From: Lachnospiraceae bacterium
GTDB taxonomy: Bacteria; Bacillota; Clostridia; Lachnospirales; Lachnospiraceae
NCBI GenBank assembly: GCA_017418645.1
Contig: JAFOND010000043.1
Location: 1 to 45,061 of the forward strand
Direction: 5' to 3'
Length of the DNA stretch: 45,061 bases
Within the stretch, counting starts at the first letter, position 1. Every line of letters begins with the position of its first letter. Below are positions 18,033-28,447 of the stretch, in pieces. Made by a program: the position numbers and the translations under genes. The notes below the pieces were generated by a model. It was not told where the DNA came from. It saw only the letters and a list, made by a program, of their open reading frames with translations, and ran no database searches.

Positions 18033-19403
18033 ATGATGATACAGAGAACAGCGGAATTAAAACAACTTGAAGAAATATACAAAAAGAGCGGAAACACTCT
18101 TACTCTTATTGTCGCAAACAAAAGAATCGGCAAGGAAGATCTTATAAAGGAATTCTGCAAGGACAAAAAGACTTTTTATTACCGCGCAAGGAATGCATCA
18201 AAGGAACTTCAGCTTGATATCTTATTGAAGGAAGCGGAAGAGTTCGTTAAGGATGAGATTCCGGTAACTTCTTTTGAGGCATGCTTTTCCGCCATTGCGG
18301 ATATAAAAGAAGCGGGAAAGAAGACGGTTATCGTTCTCGACGAATTCCAGCATATGGTAAAGAAGGAGACGGATGCTTTTAATGCAATAACCGCTCTTAA
18401 AGACGGAAAACTTTCCGATAACGAAGTATGCGTGATCCTTATCAATTCCCTTGTTTCATGGACCAATAAGGAGATGGATACTGTTCTCGGAAACAGTGTT
18501 TCAAAGATCGATGAGAGACTTGCGCTTACGGATGCCACCTTCCTGGAGATCGTCCGTGCTTTTCCGCAGTTTAACGTATCGGAATGTGTTAAGACCTACG
18601 GCGTTTTCGGTGGTGTTCCGAAATACCTTTCTTATATCAATCCAAAGAAGTCCATCAGGGATAATATCATAGAGACGATATTAAGCCCGGAGGGACCGCT
18701 TTTCTCCGAAGCTGAGGACCTTATATCATCCGAACTTCGCGAGCTTTCGGTTTATGACACCATCCTTTCTTCGATAGCAAGAGGAAACGAGAAGCTTAAC
18801 GATCTTTATCTTGATACGGGATATTCCAGAGCAAAGATCATCGTTTATTTAAAGAATCTTGCGTCCTTCGACATAATCGAAAAGGTTGTGTCCTTCGAAA
18901 CAGGCGGATGGGACAATACAAAGAAGGGTGTATACCGTATTAAGAACCATTTTGTAAGCTTTTATTTCAGATTTATCTATCCGAATCTTTCCAAACTTTA
19001 CGTTATGGAGCCGAAGGATTTTTATCAGGAATATATCGCAAAGGATCTCGACGATTACCTTCGTCCGTATTTCGTTTCCGTATGCCATGAATATCTTTCC
19101 CTCCTGAACCGTATGGGAAAGGCTCCGATCCGTATAAAGAGGATGGGAACATGGGTAGGAAAAGAAGGAACCATAGACGTTGTGGGAGAGGATGACGAGA
19201 GAAATTACGTTGTCGGAATCTGCAACTGGGACAAGGCAATGCTTCCCGTTTCAAGATATGAGGAGCTTTTAAAGAACCTGGAACTTGCAAGGATACAGGC
19301 CAACGCGATCTTCCTTTTCTCCGCAACATCCTTTGACAAGGCCCTTACCCAGATCGCAAAGGAAAACAGCAACGTAATCTTAGTGGACATGAAAGAACTT
19401 TAA
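18033..19403 (+). CDS. AAA ATPase-like protein with C-terminal DUF234-type region, degenerate P-loop
   Basis: 456 residues resembling the archaeal-type ATPase/DUF234 family. The N-terminal part should carry the P-loop, usually GRRRVGKT, but reads ANKRIGKED. The first Gly and the Ser/Thr after Lys are missing. A Walker B-like IVLDEFQHM is retained. A winged-helix part (SRAKIIVYLKNLASFDIIEKV) and the DUF234 region (FVSFYFRFIYPN, then VDVVGEDDERNYVVGICNW) follow. The latter looks like a PD-(D/E)XK-type fold. ATP hydrolysis is doubtful. Starts at ATG 18033 or 18036. The topB start follows one base after its stop. Confidence 0.82.
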   Translation: MMIQRTAELKQLEEIYKKSGNTLTLIVANKRIGKEDLIKEFCKDKKTFYYRARNASKELQLDILLKEAEEFVKDEIPVTSFEACFSAIADIKEAGKKTVIVLDEFQHMVKKETDAFNAITALKDGKLSDNEVCVILINSLVSWTNKEMDTVLGNSVSKIDERLALTDATFLEIVRAFPQFNVSECVKTYGVFGGVPKYLSYINPKKSIRDNIIETILSPEGPLFSEAEDLISSELRELSVYDTILSSIARGNEKLNDLYLDTGYSRAKIIVYLKNLASFDIIEKVVSFETGGWDNTKKGVYRIKNHFVSFYFRFIYPNLSKLYVMEPKDFYQEYIAKDLDDYLRPYFVSVCHEYLSLLNRMGKAPIRIKRMGTWVGKEGTIDVVGEDDERNYVVGICNWDKAMLPVSRYEELLKNLELARIQANAIFLFSATSFDKALTQIAKENSNVILVDMKEL

Positions 19404-19404
19404 G

Positions 19405-21480
19405 ATGTCAAAGTCTTTGTTTATAGCGGAAAAACCCAGTGTGGCAAGACAGTTTGCCGAAGTTTTTTCCGAGAACATGAAAAAATGCGACGGTTATCTT
19501 GAAAGCGAAAACACCGTTGTTACATGGTGCGTGGGACACCTTGTCTCCATGAGTTATCCGGAGGTATACGATCCCGCGCTTAAAAGGTGGAGTCTTAAGA
19601 CTCTTCCTTTTATTCCGGAGACTTATCTTTACGAAGTTATCCCGAATGTAAAAAAACAGTTCGATATAGTATCCTCCCTTCTAAACAGGGAGGATGTTTC
19701 TACGATATATGTATGCACGGACTCCGGACGGGAGGGTGAATACATCTATCGTCTTGTACGCCAGATGGCAAACGTCCATGATAAGGACGAGAGACGCGTC
19801 TGGATAGATTCACAGACCGAAGAGGAAATAAAGCGCGGCATAAAAGAGGCAAAGCCTCTGGCTGAATACGATAATCTTTCTGAAAGCGCATATCTTCGCG
19901 CAAAAGAAGACTACCTCATGGGAATAAACTTTTCCAGACTTTTATCCTTAAGATACGGGGATGACATGGCATCCTTCTTGCATAAGAAATTCTTTTCGAT
20001 TGCGGTGGGCCGTGTTATGACCTGCGTTCTCGGAATGGTGGTACGTCGTGAGAGGGAAATCAGGAACTTTGTAAAAACACCTTTCTATCGCGTTACGGGT
20101 ATCGTTACTCTTTCGGAAGGTTTTCTTTCAACGGAATGGAAGGCAGTAGAGGGAAGCAGATATTATAATTCTCCTCTTTTATATAAGGATAACGGTTTTC
20201 TGGAAGAGGAGAACGCAAAGAAACTTATCGGTTCATTGATAAGCGACGACGAGGGCTTCATCCCGCCTTTTGACGAGAACCGGGATACGGATGCGAACGC
20301 CGCCACGGGTGTCATAAAAAAGATAGAGAAGAAAAAGGAAAAGAAGAACCCGCCGCTTTTATACAATCTTGCGGAGGCTCAGAACGACTGCTCAAGGTTC
20401 TTTAAGATAAGCCCGGACGAGACATTAAAGGTTATACAGGAACTATACGAAAAGAAGCTGGTAACATATCCGAGAACGGATGCGAGAGTGCTCTCGACGG
20501 CGGTTGCAAAGGTTATAGATAAGAATATAAAAGGGCTTCTTTCCATTTCGGGAGTAAAGGATATCGCGCAGCATATACTTGATGACGGACTGTATAAGAA
20601 TCTTGCAAAGACAAGATATGTGGACGACAAACAGATAACGGATCATTATGCCATAATCCCGACGGGACAGGGCCTTAACGCTTTAAAGAGTATAAATCCC
20701 CTGGGGGTTAAAGTGTATGAACTTATCGTAAGAAGATTCCTGGCGATATTCTATCCGCCTGCGGTTTATGACAAACTAACTCTCACGGTGGAGATAAAGA
20801 ACGAACAGTTCTTTGCAAACGCAAAGGTTTTAAAAGACGAAGGATATCTTTCCGTTCTCGAGTATTCTTTCAAAAAGAAAAAAGACAAGGATGCAGATGC
20901 ACAGGAGAACGGGGAAGAGGGTGAAAACAAAGAGGGAGAAGAGGCAGCGGATCCGGAAGCCCTTAACAAAGCGATAGCTTCCCTTAAAAAAGGAGACACG
21001 GTGGAGTTTAAGACTTTCGGTATAAGAGAGGGAGAAACAACCCCTCCGAAACGTTATAATTCCGGTGCGCTTATCCTTGCAATGGAAAATGCCGGCAAGC
21101 TTATCGAAGACGAGGAACTCCGTGAACAGATAAAATCACAGGGGATCGGAACTTCCGCCACAAGAGCGGAAATCCTTGACAAACTCGTAAGAAAAGAGTA
21201 TTTAAAACTGAATAAAAAAACACAGATAATAACCCCGACCCTTGAGGGAGAAATGGTTTACGACGTGGTCAATTCGTCCATAGCTTCACTCTTAAATGCG
21301 GAACTTACCGCAAGCTGGGAAAAGGGATTGAATTATGTCAGCGAAGGGTCGCTCTCTTCCGACGAATATATGGAAAAGCTGGAAGGCTTTATAAAAAAGC
21401 ATACGGCAAAGGTGCTGGCCAACAACCGTACTCCGGCGCTCCGCACAATGTTCGCCGAGAGCGCGAAATATTACAAGTAA
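19405..21480 (+). CDS. topB: DNA topoisomerase III (type IA)
   Basis: 691 residues. The TOPRIM domain opens with SLFIAEKPSVARQFAEVF and includes CTDSGREGEYIYR. The catalytic tyrosine is Tyr355 in TYPRTDARVLS. GIGTSATRAEILDKL is a late conserved motif. An acidic insert (about 495-520) interrupts the C-terminal half. There are no C-terminal zinc fingers. The role is relaxation and decatenation of single-strand-containing DNA. Translation is probably coupled to the ATPase-like gene one base upstream. Short TopB of this kind also occur on mobile elements, but here neighbours are ordinary housekeeping genes. Confidence 0.95.
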   Translation: MSKSLFIAEKPSVARQFAEVFSENMKKCDGYLESENTVVTWCVGHLVSMSYPEVYDPALKRWSLKTLPFIPETYLYEVIPNVKKQFDIVSSLLNREDVSTIYVCTDSGREGEYIYRLVRQMANVHDKDERRVWIDSQTEEEIKRGIKEAKPLAEYDNLSESAYLRAKEDYLMGINFSRLLSLRYGDDMASFLHKKFFSIAVGRVMTCVLGMVVRREREIRNFVKTPFYRVTGIVTLSEGFLSTEWKAVEGSRYYNSPLLYKDNGFLEEENAKKLIGSLISDDEGFIPPFDENRDTDANAATGVIKKIEKKKEKKNPPLLYNLAEAQNDCSRFFKISPDETLKVIQELYEKKLVTYPRTDARVLSTAVAKVIDKNIKGLLSISGVKDIAQHILDDGLYKNLAKTRYVDDKQITDHYAIIPTGQGLNALKSINPLGVKVYELIVRRFLAIFYPPAVYDKLTLTVEIKNEQFFANAKVLKDEGYLSVLEYSFKKKKDKDADAQENGEEGENKEGEEAADPEALNKAIASLKKGDTVEFKTFGIREGETTPPKRYNSGALILAMENAGKLIEDEELREQIKSQGIGTSATRAEILDKLVRKEYLKLNKKTQIITPTLEGEMVYDVVNSSIASLLNAELTASWEKGLNYVSEGSLSSDEYMEKLEGFIKKHTAKVLANNRTPALRTMFAESAKYYK

Positions 21481-21495
21481 GGTGAAAGGAAAAAC

Positions 21496-22182
21496 ATGGA
21501 AAACGCAAAGATAAAAAACATAATGGATACGGAAAAGACCATCGCAAAGGACCTCTTTGAAGGAAAAGAGTATCCCTGGCAGGTTCTTCCGGAGATTGGC
21601 GATTTCATAAAAAAGCTGGGTCCCACCCTTGATCCGGAAATATATGAATCCAAAGGAGAAGACATCTGGGTTGCAAAAACCGCAACGGTTTTTGACAGCG
21701 CATATCTTCACGGACCGCTTATTATCGATGAAAATGCAGAGATCCGCCAGTGCGCCTTCATACGCGGAAATGCCATTGTCGGAAAGAACGCCGTTGTGGG
21801 AAATTCGACGGAGCTTAAAAACGTTGTGCTTTTCGATAACGTTCAGGTTCCCCATTATAATTACGTGGGCGATTCCGTTCTGGGATATAAAGCGCATATG
21901 GGCGCAGGCTCCATAACTTCGAACGTGAAATCAGATAAAACCCTTGTTGTCGTAAAGGATAAGAACGATAAAGACCATCCGGAAGAGATAGAGACGGGCT
22001 TAAAGAAGTTCGGGGCAATGCTGGGAGACGAAGCGGAGATAGGCTGCAACAGCGTATTGAACCCGGGCAGCGTTATCGGACGCGGGGCCCATGTTTACCC
22101 CACATCTTCCGTAAGAGGCGTGGTTCCTTCGCATCATATCTATAAAGATAAAGATAACATTGTAAAAATCACGGAAGTCTGA
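21496..22182 (+). CDS. Left-handed beta-helix (hexapeptide-repeat) transferase-like protein
   Basis: 228 residues. A short helical N-terminus precedes hexapeptide repeats (about 55-110 and 165-205), for example ENAEIRQCAFIRGNAIVGKNAVVG. YVGDSVLGYKAHMGAGSITSN matches the acetyltransferase half of GlmU-type enzymes. There is no pyrophosphorylase domain, so it is not a full GlmU. Annotations in related genomes call it a UDP-N-acetylglucosamine pyrophosphorylase-like protein. Substrate unknown; acyl or nucleotidyl transfer to a sugar is likely. AGGTGAAAGG precedes the ATG. Confidence 0.85.
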   Translation: MENAKIKNIMDTEKTIAKDLFEGKEYPWQVLPEIGDFIKKLGPTLDPEIYESKGEDIWVAKTATVFDSAYLHGPLIIDENAEIRQCAFIRGNAIVGKNAVVGNSTELKNVVLFDNVQVPHYNYVGDSVLGYKAHMGAGSITSNVKSDKTLVVVKDKNDKDHPEEIETGLKKFGAMLGDEAEIGCNSVLNPGSVIGRGAHVYPTSSVRGVVPSHHIYKDKDNIVKITEV

Positions 22183-22188
22183 TACAAT
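22160..22188 (+). promoter_or_regulatory. Possible sigma-A promoter for mscL and ilvN
   Basis: TTGTAA (22160-22165), a 17-base spacer and TACAAT (22183-22188) overlap the end of the hexapeptide gene, 58 bases before the mscL ATG. Confidence 0.5.
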
Positions 22189-22246
22189 AATCGGAGTGCT
22201 TTTTGACATTAAAGCGCTAAAGCAAAAAACAAGGAGATGATTTTTA

Positions 22247-22729
22247 ATGGCAGACGTAACCAAGGTTAAAGAAAAAGGAAAAGGCTTTTTCGGCGAATTC
22301 AGAGAGTTCATAATGAGAGGCTCGGTTATGGATCTTGCGGTGGGCGTTATCATCGGTGCCGCTTTCCAGAGCATTATCAATTCTCTTGTGGATGACATCA
22401 TAATGCCGGTAATAAGCGCGCTTTTCGGCGGACTCGATTTTTCGAACTATTTCGTGTCCCTTGACGGAAGCAATTATGCAACACTGGCCGCAGCACAGGA
22501 AGCGGGAGCAGCAACATTAAACTACGGTGTTTTTATCACCGCGGTTATAAACTTCCTTCTTATGGCGCTTGTAATATTCTGTATGGTAAAGGCATTAAAC
22601 AAGCTTTTTGACAAGGTTAAGAAGAAAGAAGAGGAAGCAGCACCCACGGAAAAGGACTGCCCCTTCTGCAAGTCAAAGATAGATATCGGTGCAACACGTT
22701 GCCCACATTGTACATCGGAGCTTAGCTAA
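22247..22729 (+). CDS. mscL: Large-conductance mechanosensitive channel MscL with C-terminal zinc ribbon
   Basis: Membrane channel that opens under turgor stress to release solutes. The N-terminus (EFREFIMRGSVMDLAVGVII) is the highly conserved first helix; the second helix is about residues 96-120. After the usual cytoplasmic helix the protein adds CPFCKSKIDIGATRCPHC, a double CxxC zinc ribbon, giving 160 residues. AAGGAGATG lies 8 bases before the start. ilvN follows after 9 bases. Confidence 0.95.
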   Translation: MADVTKVKEKGKGFFGEFREFIMRGSVMDLAVGVIIGAAFQSIINSLVDDIIMPVISALFGGLDFSNYFVSLDGSNYATLAAAQEAGAATLNYGVFITAVINFLLMALVIFCMVKALNKLFDKVKKKEEEAAPTEKDCPFCKSKIDIGATRCPHCTSELS

Positions 22730-22738
22730 GGAGAGATC

Positions 22739-23260
22739 ATGAGGAAACAGGTTTTATCAATACTTGTTGAAAACACGTCCGGTGTGCTTTCACACGTTTC
22801 GGGACTCTTCTCGAGAAGAAGCTACAACATAGACAGTTTCTCCGCAGGCGTAACGACTGACCCGCGCTTTACCAGGATGACCATCGTGACCTCCGGAGAC
22901 GAAGAAATCCTTGAGCAGATCGAGAAGCAGGTTGCAAAACTGGAGGACGTTGTTGATATAAAAATCCTTCCGCCGGGCAATTCCGTTGTAAGAGAACTTA
23001 TGATAGTAAAGGTTTCAACGAAGAACGCTCAAAGAGCGGACTGCGTATTCTCCTTAAAGGAGATGGTGGTGGATTCCTTTCACGGAAAATTCGTTGACCA
23101 TACACCGGATTCCGTTGTAGTGGAGATTACGGGAAATACGGATAAACTTGATCAGTTTCTCGAAAACCTTACCGCGGACGGATATGAGATACTTGAACTT
23201 GCGCGTACAGGTCTTACGGGCCTCACACGCGGTTCGGATGATGTTGTTATGATTGACTGA
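22739..23260 (+). CDS. ilvN: Acetolactate synthase small (regulatory) subunit
   Basis: Regulatory subunit that confers valine feedback on acetolactate synthase, the first common step of valine, leucine and isoleucine synthesis. 173 residues. The N-terminal ACT domain reads [20 protein letters not shown] with [12 protein letters not shown]. The second ACT-like domain begins near residue 80. The large subunit (ilvB) is not in this window. The gene is followed by ilvC after 47 bases. Confidence 0.95.
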   Translation: MRKQVLSILVENTSGVLSHVSGLFSRRSYNIDSFSAGVTTDPRFTRMTIVTSGDEEILEQIEKQVAKLEDVVDIKILPPGNSVVRELMIVKVSTKNAQRADCVFSLKEMVVDSFHGKFVDHTPDSVVVEITGNTDKLDQFLENLTADGYEILELARTGLTGLTRGSDDVVMID

Positions 23261-23307
23261 TACAGCCATTCAAAATAAAGATTTTTAAGAATCAGGAGGA
23301 AAGAAAA

Positions 23308-24336
<1,029 letters not shown>

Positions 24337-24359
24337 TATTCGGATAACGATAAAGAATG

Positions 24360-24385
24360 GGTTCCTCTGCAAAAGCAGGGGAACC
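24360..24385 (+). other. Stem-loop in the ilvC-leuC intergenic region
   Basis: GGTTCCTCTGC and GCAGGGGAACC form an 11-bp stem (one G-T pair) around AAAA, followed by TTGTTAT. It ends 8 bases before the leuC ribosome site. It may be a weak terminator, an attenuator or an RNA-processing element; the T-run is poor. Confidence 0.5.
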
Positions 24386-24408
24386 TTGTTATAGAGGTGA
24401 CAAACAAT

Positions 24409-25671
24409 ATGGGAATGACAATGACACAAAAGATCCTTGCGGATCATGCAAATCTTCCGGAAGTCAAAGCCGGGGATCTGATCGAAGCGGATCTTTCCAT
24501 GGTACTGGGAAACGATATCACATCCCCGGTTGCCATTCATGAAATTGAAAAGATGAAAAAAGAGGGCGTCTTTGACAAGGATAAGATCGCCCTTGTAATG
24601 GATCACTTTGTGCCGAACAAGGATATCAAGTCCGCGGAGCATTGCAAATGTGTCCGTGAATTTGCTTTAAAGAACGATATCACGAATTTTTATGATGTGG
24701 GCGAGATGGGAATCGAGCATGCGCTTCTTCCGGAAAAGGGACTTGTTGTTGCGGGAGATGCGGTTATCGGCGCGGATTCACACACTTGTACCTATGGTGC
24801 GCTGGGAGCGTTTTCAACCGGTGTGGGAAGCACGGATATGGCTGCCGGAATGGCAACCGGAAAGGCATGGTTTAAAGTGCCCTCCGCAATAAAGTTTAAC
24901 ATCACCGGAAAACCCGGAAAATATATTACGGGAAAGGATGTTATCCTTCACATCATCGGAATGATAGGAGTTGACGGAGCGCTTTATCAGTCAATGGAAT
25001 TTGTGGGAGACGGCCTTAAATATCTTTCCATGGACGATCGTTTTACAATCGCAAACATGGCCATAGAGGCGGGCGGAAAGAACGGCATCTTCCCCGTGGA
25101 CGAACTTACGGAAGAATATCTTAAGGAACATTCATCCCGTCCTTACAAGAAGTTCGAAGCGGATCCGGATGCTTTGTATACGGCGGAATACACCATCGAT
25201 CTTTCAACATTGAAGAACGTTGTTTCTTTCCCGCATCTTCCGGAGAACACAAAAACCATAGACGAAGTGGGAGACATAAAGATTGATCAGGTTGTTATCG
25301 GTTCCTGTACAAACGGAAGGATTTCGGACCTTGAAGCTGCAGCAAAGATCCTTAAAGGAAAGAAGGTTAAGAAGGGACTTCGCGTTATCGTTATCCCCGC
25401 AACCCAGGCTGTTTATCTTGAGGCCATGGAGAAGGGCTATTTAAGGACTTTTATCGAAGCAGGGGCAATTGTATCGACTCCGACCTGCGGACCCTGTCTT
25501 GGGGGATATATGGGCATCCTCGCGGAAGGTGAGAGATGTGTCTCCACAACGAACAGAAACTTTGTGGGAAGAATGGGACATGTTGACTCCGAAATATATC
25601 TTGCAAGCCCCTATGTTGCGGCTGCAAGCGCATTAACCGGAAAGATATCCGGTCCCGAGGAGGTGGAATAA
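24409..25671 (+). CDS. leuC: 3-isopropylmalate dehydratase large subunit
   Basis: Aconitase-family Fe-S enzyme that isomerises isopropylmalate in leucine synthesis, with LeuD. 420 residues, typical of the shorter LeuC type. Motifs are [15 protein letters not shown], the Cys ligand in GSCTNGR, and TCGPCLGG with two more ligands. A GTG at 24397 is in frame, but GAGGTGA before ATG 24409 and the family's usual [10 protein letters not shown] start favour the ATG. Its stop overlaps the leuD ATG. Confidence 0.96.
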   Translation: MGMTMTQKILADHANLPEVKAGDLIEADLSMVLGNDITSPVAIHEIEKMKKEGVFDKDKIALVMDHFVPNKDIKSAEHCKCVREFALKNDITNFYDVGEMGIEHALLPEKGLVVAGDAVIGADSHTCTYGALGAFSTGVGSTDMAAGMATGKAWFKVPSAIKFNITGKPGKYITGKDVILHIIGMIGVDGALYQSMEFVGDGLKYLSMDDRFTIANMAIEAGGKNGIFPVDELTEEYLKEHSSRPYKKFEADPDALYTAEYTIDLSTLKNVVSFPHLPENTKTIDEVGDIKIDQVVIGSCTNGRISDLEAAAKILKGKKVKKGLRVIVIPATQAVYLEAMEKGYLRTFIEAGAIVSTPTCGPCLGGYMGILAEGERCVSTTNRNFVGRMGHVDSEIYLASPYVAAASALTGKISGPEEVE

Positions 25672-26159
25672 TGGAATCTGCAAAAGGAAAGGTTTTTCGT
25701 TTCGGCGATAACGTTGACACGGACGTTATAATCCCGGCAAGATATCTTAATTCCTCGGATCCGAAGGAACTTGCGCTTCATTGCATGGAAGATATCGATA
25801 AGGATTTTGTTAAGAATGTAAAAGACGGCGATATTATCGTTGCGGATAAGAACTTCGGCTGCGGCTCCTCGAGAGAGCATGCTCCGATAGCCATAAAGGC
25901 TGCGGGCGTAAGCTGTGTCATAGCGGAAACTTTTGCGCGTATTTTTTACAGGAACGCCATAAACATCGGACTTCCCATCGTTGAATGTCCGGAGGCTGCA
26001 AAAGAGATAAAAGCGGGAGATACGGTTTCCGTTGATTTTGATTCCGGGATCATTACGGACGAGACAACCGGAAAGACCTTTAAGGGTCAGGCATTCCCCG
26101 AGTTTATGCAAAAGATCATCGACTGCGGCGGACTTGTAAACTATATAAACGAGAACTGA
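25671..26159 (+). CDS. leuD: 3-isopropylmalate dehydratase small subunit
   Basis: Swivel-domain partner of LeuC. 162 residues, normal. [15 protein letters not shown] is at the start, and the substrate-binding loop [12 protein letters not shown] and the [15 protein letters not shown] stretch are present. The ATG overlaps the leuC TAA, so the pair should be made in equal amounts. It converges on the histidine kinase gene with only 7 bases between stops and no visible terminator. Confidence 0.97.
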   Translation: MESAKGKVFRFGDNVDTDVIIPARYLNSSDPKELALHCMEDIDKDFVKNVKDGDIIVADKNFGCGSSREHAPIAIKAAGVSCVIAETFARIFYRNAINIGLPIVECPEAAKEIKAGDTVSVDFDSGIITDETTGKTFKGQAFPEFMQKIIDCGGLVNYINEN

Positions 26160-26166
26160 AAGACAA

Positions 26167-27486
26167 TCACTTGTTTATCATAAGAACATCGGAATAGAAA
26201 ATGCCGTCAGCATGTGAGAAGTTTGCAGATCCGCCGTATTGTTCGGCGGTGGCGGTAATAGAGATAAGTCCGATACCGGAACCGCTTTTATGCGTGGAAA
26301 GGTATCGGTCTTTTTTCTGCCTCAGTTTTCCGCTGAAACTGTTTGATATGGCAATATAAAGTTCGTTTCCCTGTTCCAGGGAAATAACGACATGGATAAA
26401 CCTTTTTTCCTCGGGCACGTCTGCGCAGGCTAAAACCGCATTTTCCAGAATGTTTCCCACAATCGAACAAAGATCGACGTTATCGATAAGCAGATCTTTC
26501 TCAATGTAAATATTAATGTCCATATCTATATCATTTGTGGATGCGATCATGGCGTAGTGGTTCAGGAGCGCATTAAGCGCATTATCCCTGCAGTAATTCG
26601 TCACTTCTTTTTTCGGAAGGGCTTCAATATAACTGCTGAGATATTCGTCTATGGATTCGTAATCCCTTTCCGAAGAAAGCTCTTTAAGAGTATATATTGT
26701 CTGTCTGAAATCGTGCCTTGCCTGTCTGTCCGCGGCGATGTATTGCTGCAGAGAATCATATTGCTTTTCCTGCATTTCAAGGATTCGGTTCCTGTCCTCC
26801 GTTTCAGCCTTATTTATGAGCGCGGTAACGATATAATAAAAGACAAGGCATAAAAGAATGAGAAGCAGGAACAACATTGACATTACGGAAATATATGCGC
26901 TTCCAACCCTGTTTACATGCAGGGTGTTGTATTTATGGATCGTCATTATCTGGTTAAATATAAAGAATACGGCGGATACCATGGCGGAAATCCACCATAC
27001 GTTGGACTGCTGAAGGTTATCGATAAGGAAGGCACCGTATTTTTTCATGGGAAATGACGCAAGGATGCAGAAGAGGATATTAAGTGTCAGCTGAAGTATA
27101 AAGGCTTCCGCACTGAAATTGATGAGAAGTCCGTCGGGATGAAGGAGCGCATCGTATATGATGGAAAAGTTGCTTAAAAAATTAGTAAAGGCTGCCACAA
27201 GAAGAAACAATGATACGGATTGTGAAAGCGGGATAGTAAGGGATCCGTGAAACACAATAAATACCGCTAATAAAACCGGAAGTAAGATCAAACGAAAATC
27301 CGTTGAAACAGTTGAACGCAAAAAAGTAAGTATTGCAGCGGCGATTATCGAGACAACGCCCATCCTTAAGACAATGACCGACGGCTTATACTTAAGATGG
27401 TTTTTTGCGGCGCAGGCGCAGAGAAGCGTTGCGGGGAAAAACTGAAGATAGGTAAAAAAAGGAATGACATAATCATTTATGTTCAT
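26167..27486 (-). CDS. GHKL-type sensor histidine kinase (AgrC-like)
   Basis: 439 residues. The N-terminal half has about six or seven membrane helices (roughly 8-26, 37-55, 65-80, 90-108, 128-145, 165-182, 200-222), as in peptide-sensing AgrC-type kinases. A coiled linker leads to the phosphoacceptor His258 in RQARHDFRQ. The ATPase domain has the N-box NILENAVLAC and G-box GSGIGLISI. It overlaps the response regulator by four bases, so the two form a signalling pair. No agrB/agrD-type pheromone genes lie in the window, so the signal is unknown. It probably controls the divergent 14-kb operon. Confidence 0.93.
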   Translation of the reverse strand: MNINDYVIPFFTYLQFFPATLLCACAAKNHLKYKPSVIVLRMGVVSIIAAAILTFLRSTVSTDFRLILLPVLLAVFIVFHGSLTIPLSQSVSLFLLVAAFTNFLSNFSIIYDALLHPDGLLINFSAEAFILQLTLNILFCILASFPMKKYGAFLIDNLQQSNVWWISAMVSAVFFIFNQIMTIHKYNTLHVNRVGSAYISVMSMLFLLLILLCLVFYYIVTALINKAETEDRNRILEMQEKQYDSLQQYIAADRQARHDFRQTIYTLKELSSERDYESIDEYLSSYIEALPKKEVTNYCRDNALNALLNHYAMIASTNDIDMDINIYIEKDLLIDNVDLCSIVGNILENAVLACADVPEEKRFIHVVISLEQGNELYIAISNSFSGKLRQKKDRYLSTHKSGSGIGLISITATAEQYGGSANFSHADGIFYSDVLMINK

Positions 27487-28244
27487 GACTTTATGCCTCC
27501 CTCTTTGTTTCTGTTATGAAGCTTTGAAAAAATATAATTCTTTCTTATCTGATCCAGCTTTTTCTGTTCCCGGACATTTATGGGAAAACTGTGACCGCCC
27601 TCCAGTTCGCAGGTCTCTTTTCCGAAGGATGTAATGTAGTCCATATTAATTATGATACCGCGGTTTATCTGAAGAAAACGGCTGTCGGAAGAGAGCTTGC
27701 CGCTAATTTCGGAAAAGGTCATACGTGTCCTGTATGTATTATTGATCTTGTCTGTTATCTGAATATAATTCTTCTGACTCTGCGCATACACGATGCGGGA
27801 AAAGGCAATCTCAATCTCTTCACCCTCGGAAGAAACCGTAAGGCTTGCCCCGGCTGCTGCCTGCATTGCGACAAGCTCGTCTAAGACACGGAAAATGGAC
27901 GTCTTAAGAGTGTCTTCACTGGGATCTTTCAGAAGATACTGATAGGCATGTACATTAAACGCATCGAAAGTGTGATCGGCGCTGGATGTAAGAAAAACAA
28001 TAAGAGTGTCGCTGTCCGTTTCCCTTATTTTTTTTGCGGCATCAACACCGGTCATCCCGTCCATATAGATATCAAGGAAGATAAGAGTATACTGAAAGGG
28101 TCGATAATCCGACAGAAGTTCCTCCGCGCTGCCGAAGGCCTTTACATCTATCGAAACATCGTTTCTTTCAACATATTCGTTTATTACTCCAAAGATCCGT
28201 TCGATCTCTTTTTGTATGTCATCGACTATGGCGATATATAGCAT
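27483..28244 (-). CDS. LytTR family response regulator (AgrA-like)
   Basis: 253 residues. The receiver domain has acidic pocket Asp8-Asp9, phosphoacceptor Asp58 in FLDIYMDGM and conserved Thr in FLTSS. The C-terminal LytTR DNA-binding domain covers about 135-240, with YAQSQKNYIQI, RTRMTFSEI and FLQINRGIIINMDYI. LytTR proteins bind paired short direct repeats. Such repeats lie in the upstream region (28339-28372). Overlaps the kinase gene by four bases. Confidence 0.95.
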   Translation of the reverse strand: MLYIAIVDDIQKEIERIFGVINEYVERNDVSIDVKAFGSAEELLSDYRPFQYTLIFLDIYMDGMTGVDAAKKIRETDSDTLIVFLTSSADHTFDAFNVHAYQYLLKDPSEDTLKTSIFRVLDELVAMQAAAGASLTVSSEGEEIEIAFSRIVYAQSQKNYIQITDKINNTYRTRMTFSEISGKLSSDSRFLQINRGIIINMDYITSFGKETCELEGGHSFPINVREQKKLDQIRKNYIFSKLHNRNKEGGIKS

Positions 28245-28292
28245 AAAAACGTCTCCCTAACACAAATGATACGGGCTTTTATCTATCATAAA

Positions 28293-28321
28293 AGTATATC
28301 AAAGCAAAGGACTTCGGGCAA
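28293..28321 (-). promoter_or_regulatory. Sigma-A promoter for the response regulator/kinase genes
   Basis: On the minus strand TTGCCC (28316-28321), a 17-base spacer and TATACT (28293-28298), about 50 bases before the response regulator start. The LytTR-type repeats begin 17 bases behind its -35 box. Confidence 0.6.
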
Positions 28322-28338
28322 GATTTTTAGAGATAATC

Positions 28339-28372
28339 GACATTCGTCCCAGATTCTTTGACATTCGTCCCA
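28339..28372 (+). promoter_or_regulatory. Putative LytTR operator: two identical 13-bp direct repeats
   Basis: GACATTCGTCCCA occurs at 28339-28351 and again at 28360-28372, exactly 21 bases apart start to start, or two helical turns. AgrA/ComE-type sites are paired direct repeats of about 9 bp with 11-13 bp between them and often contain ACA-TT. The second copy ends right at the -35 position of the divergent promoter, the place for an activator. Confidence 0.75.
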
Positions 28373-28401
28373 CACGGGTTGTAATTTTACGTGCATATAA
28401 T
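28373..28401 (+). promoter_or_regulatory. Activator-type promoter of the 10-gene operon
   Basis: A perfect -10 TATAAT (28396-28401) has no usable -35: the hexamer 17 bases upstream is CACGGG. The second 13-bp repeat abuts that hexamer. This suggests transcription depends on the LytTR regulator. Confidence 0.65.
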
Positions 28402-28447
28402 AAAATACTAAACATAAGAATATTTTTATTTATCGGAGGATATACAA

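Noticed and set aside
19405..21480. topB as a sign of an integrative element
   Set aside because: No integrase, relaxase, conjugation gene or attachment repeat lies nearby, and neighbours are housekeeping genes.
28266..28361. A 31-codon ORF in the regulator-operon intergenic region as a signal peptide gene
   Set aside because: It has no ribosome site, runs across the operator repeats and shows no leader or double-glycine motif.
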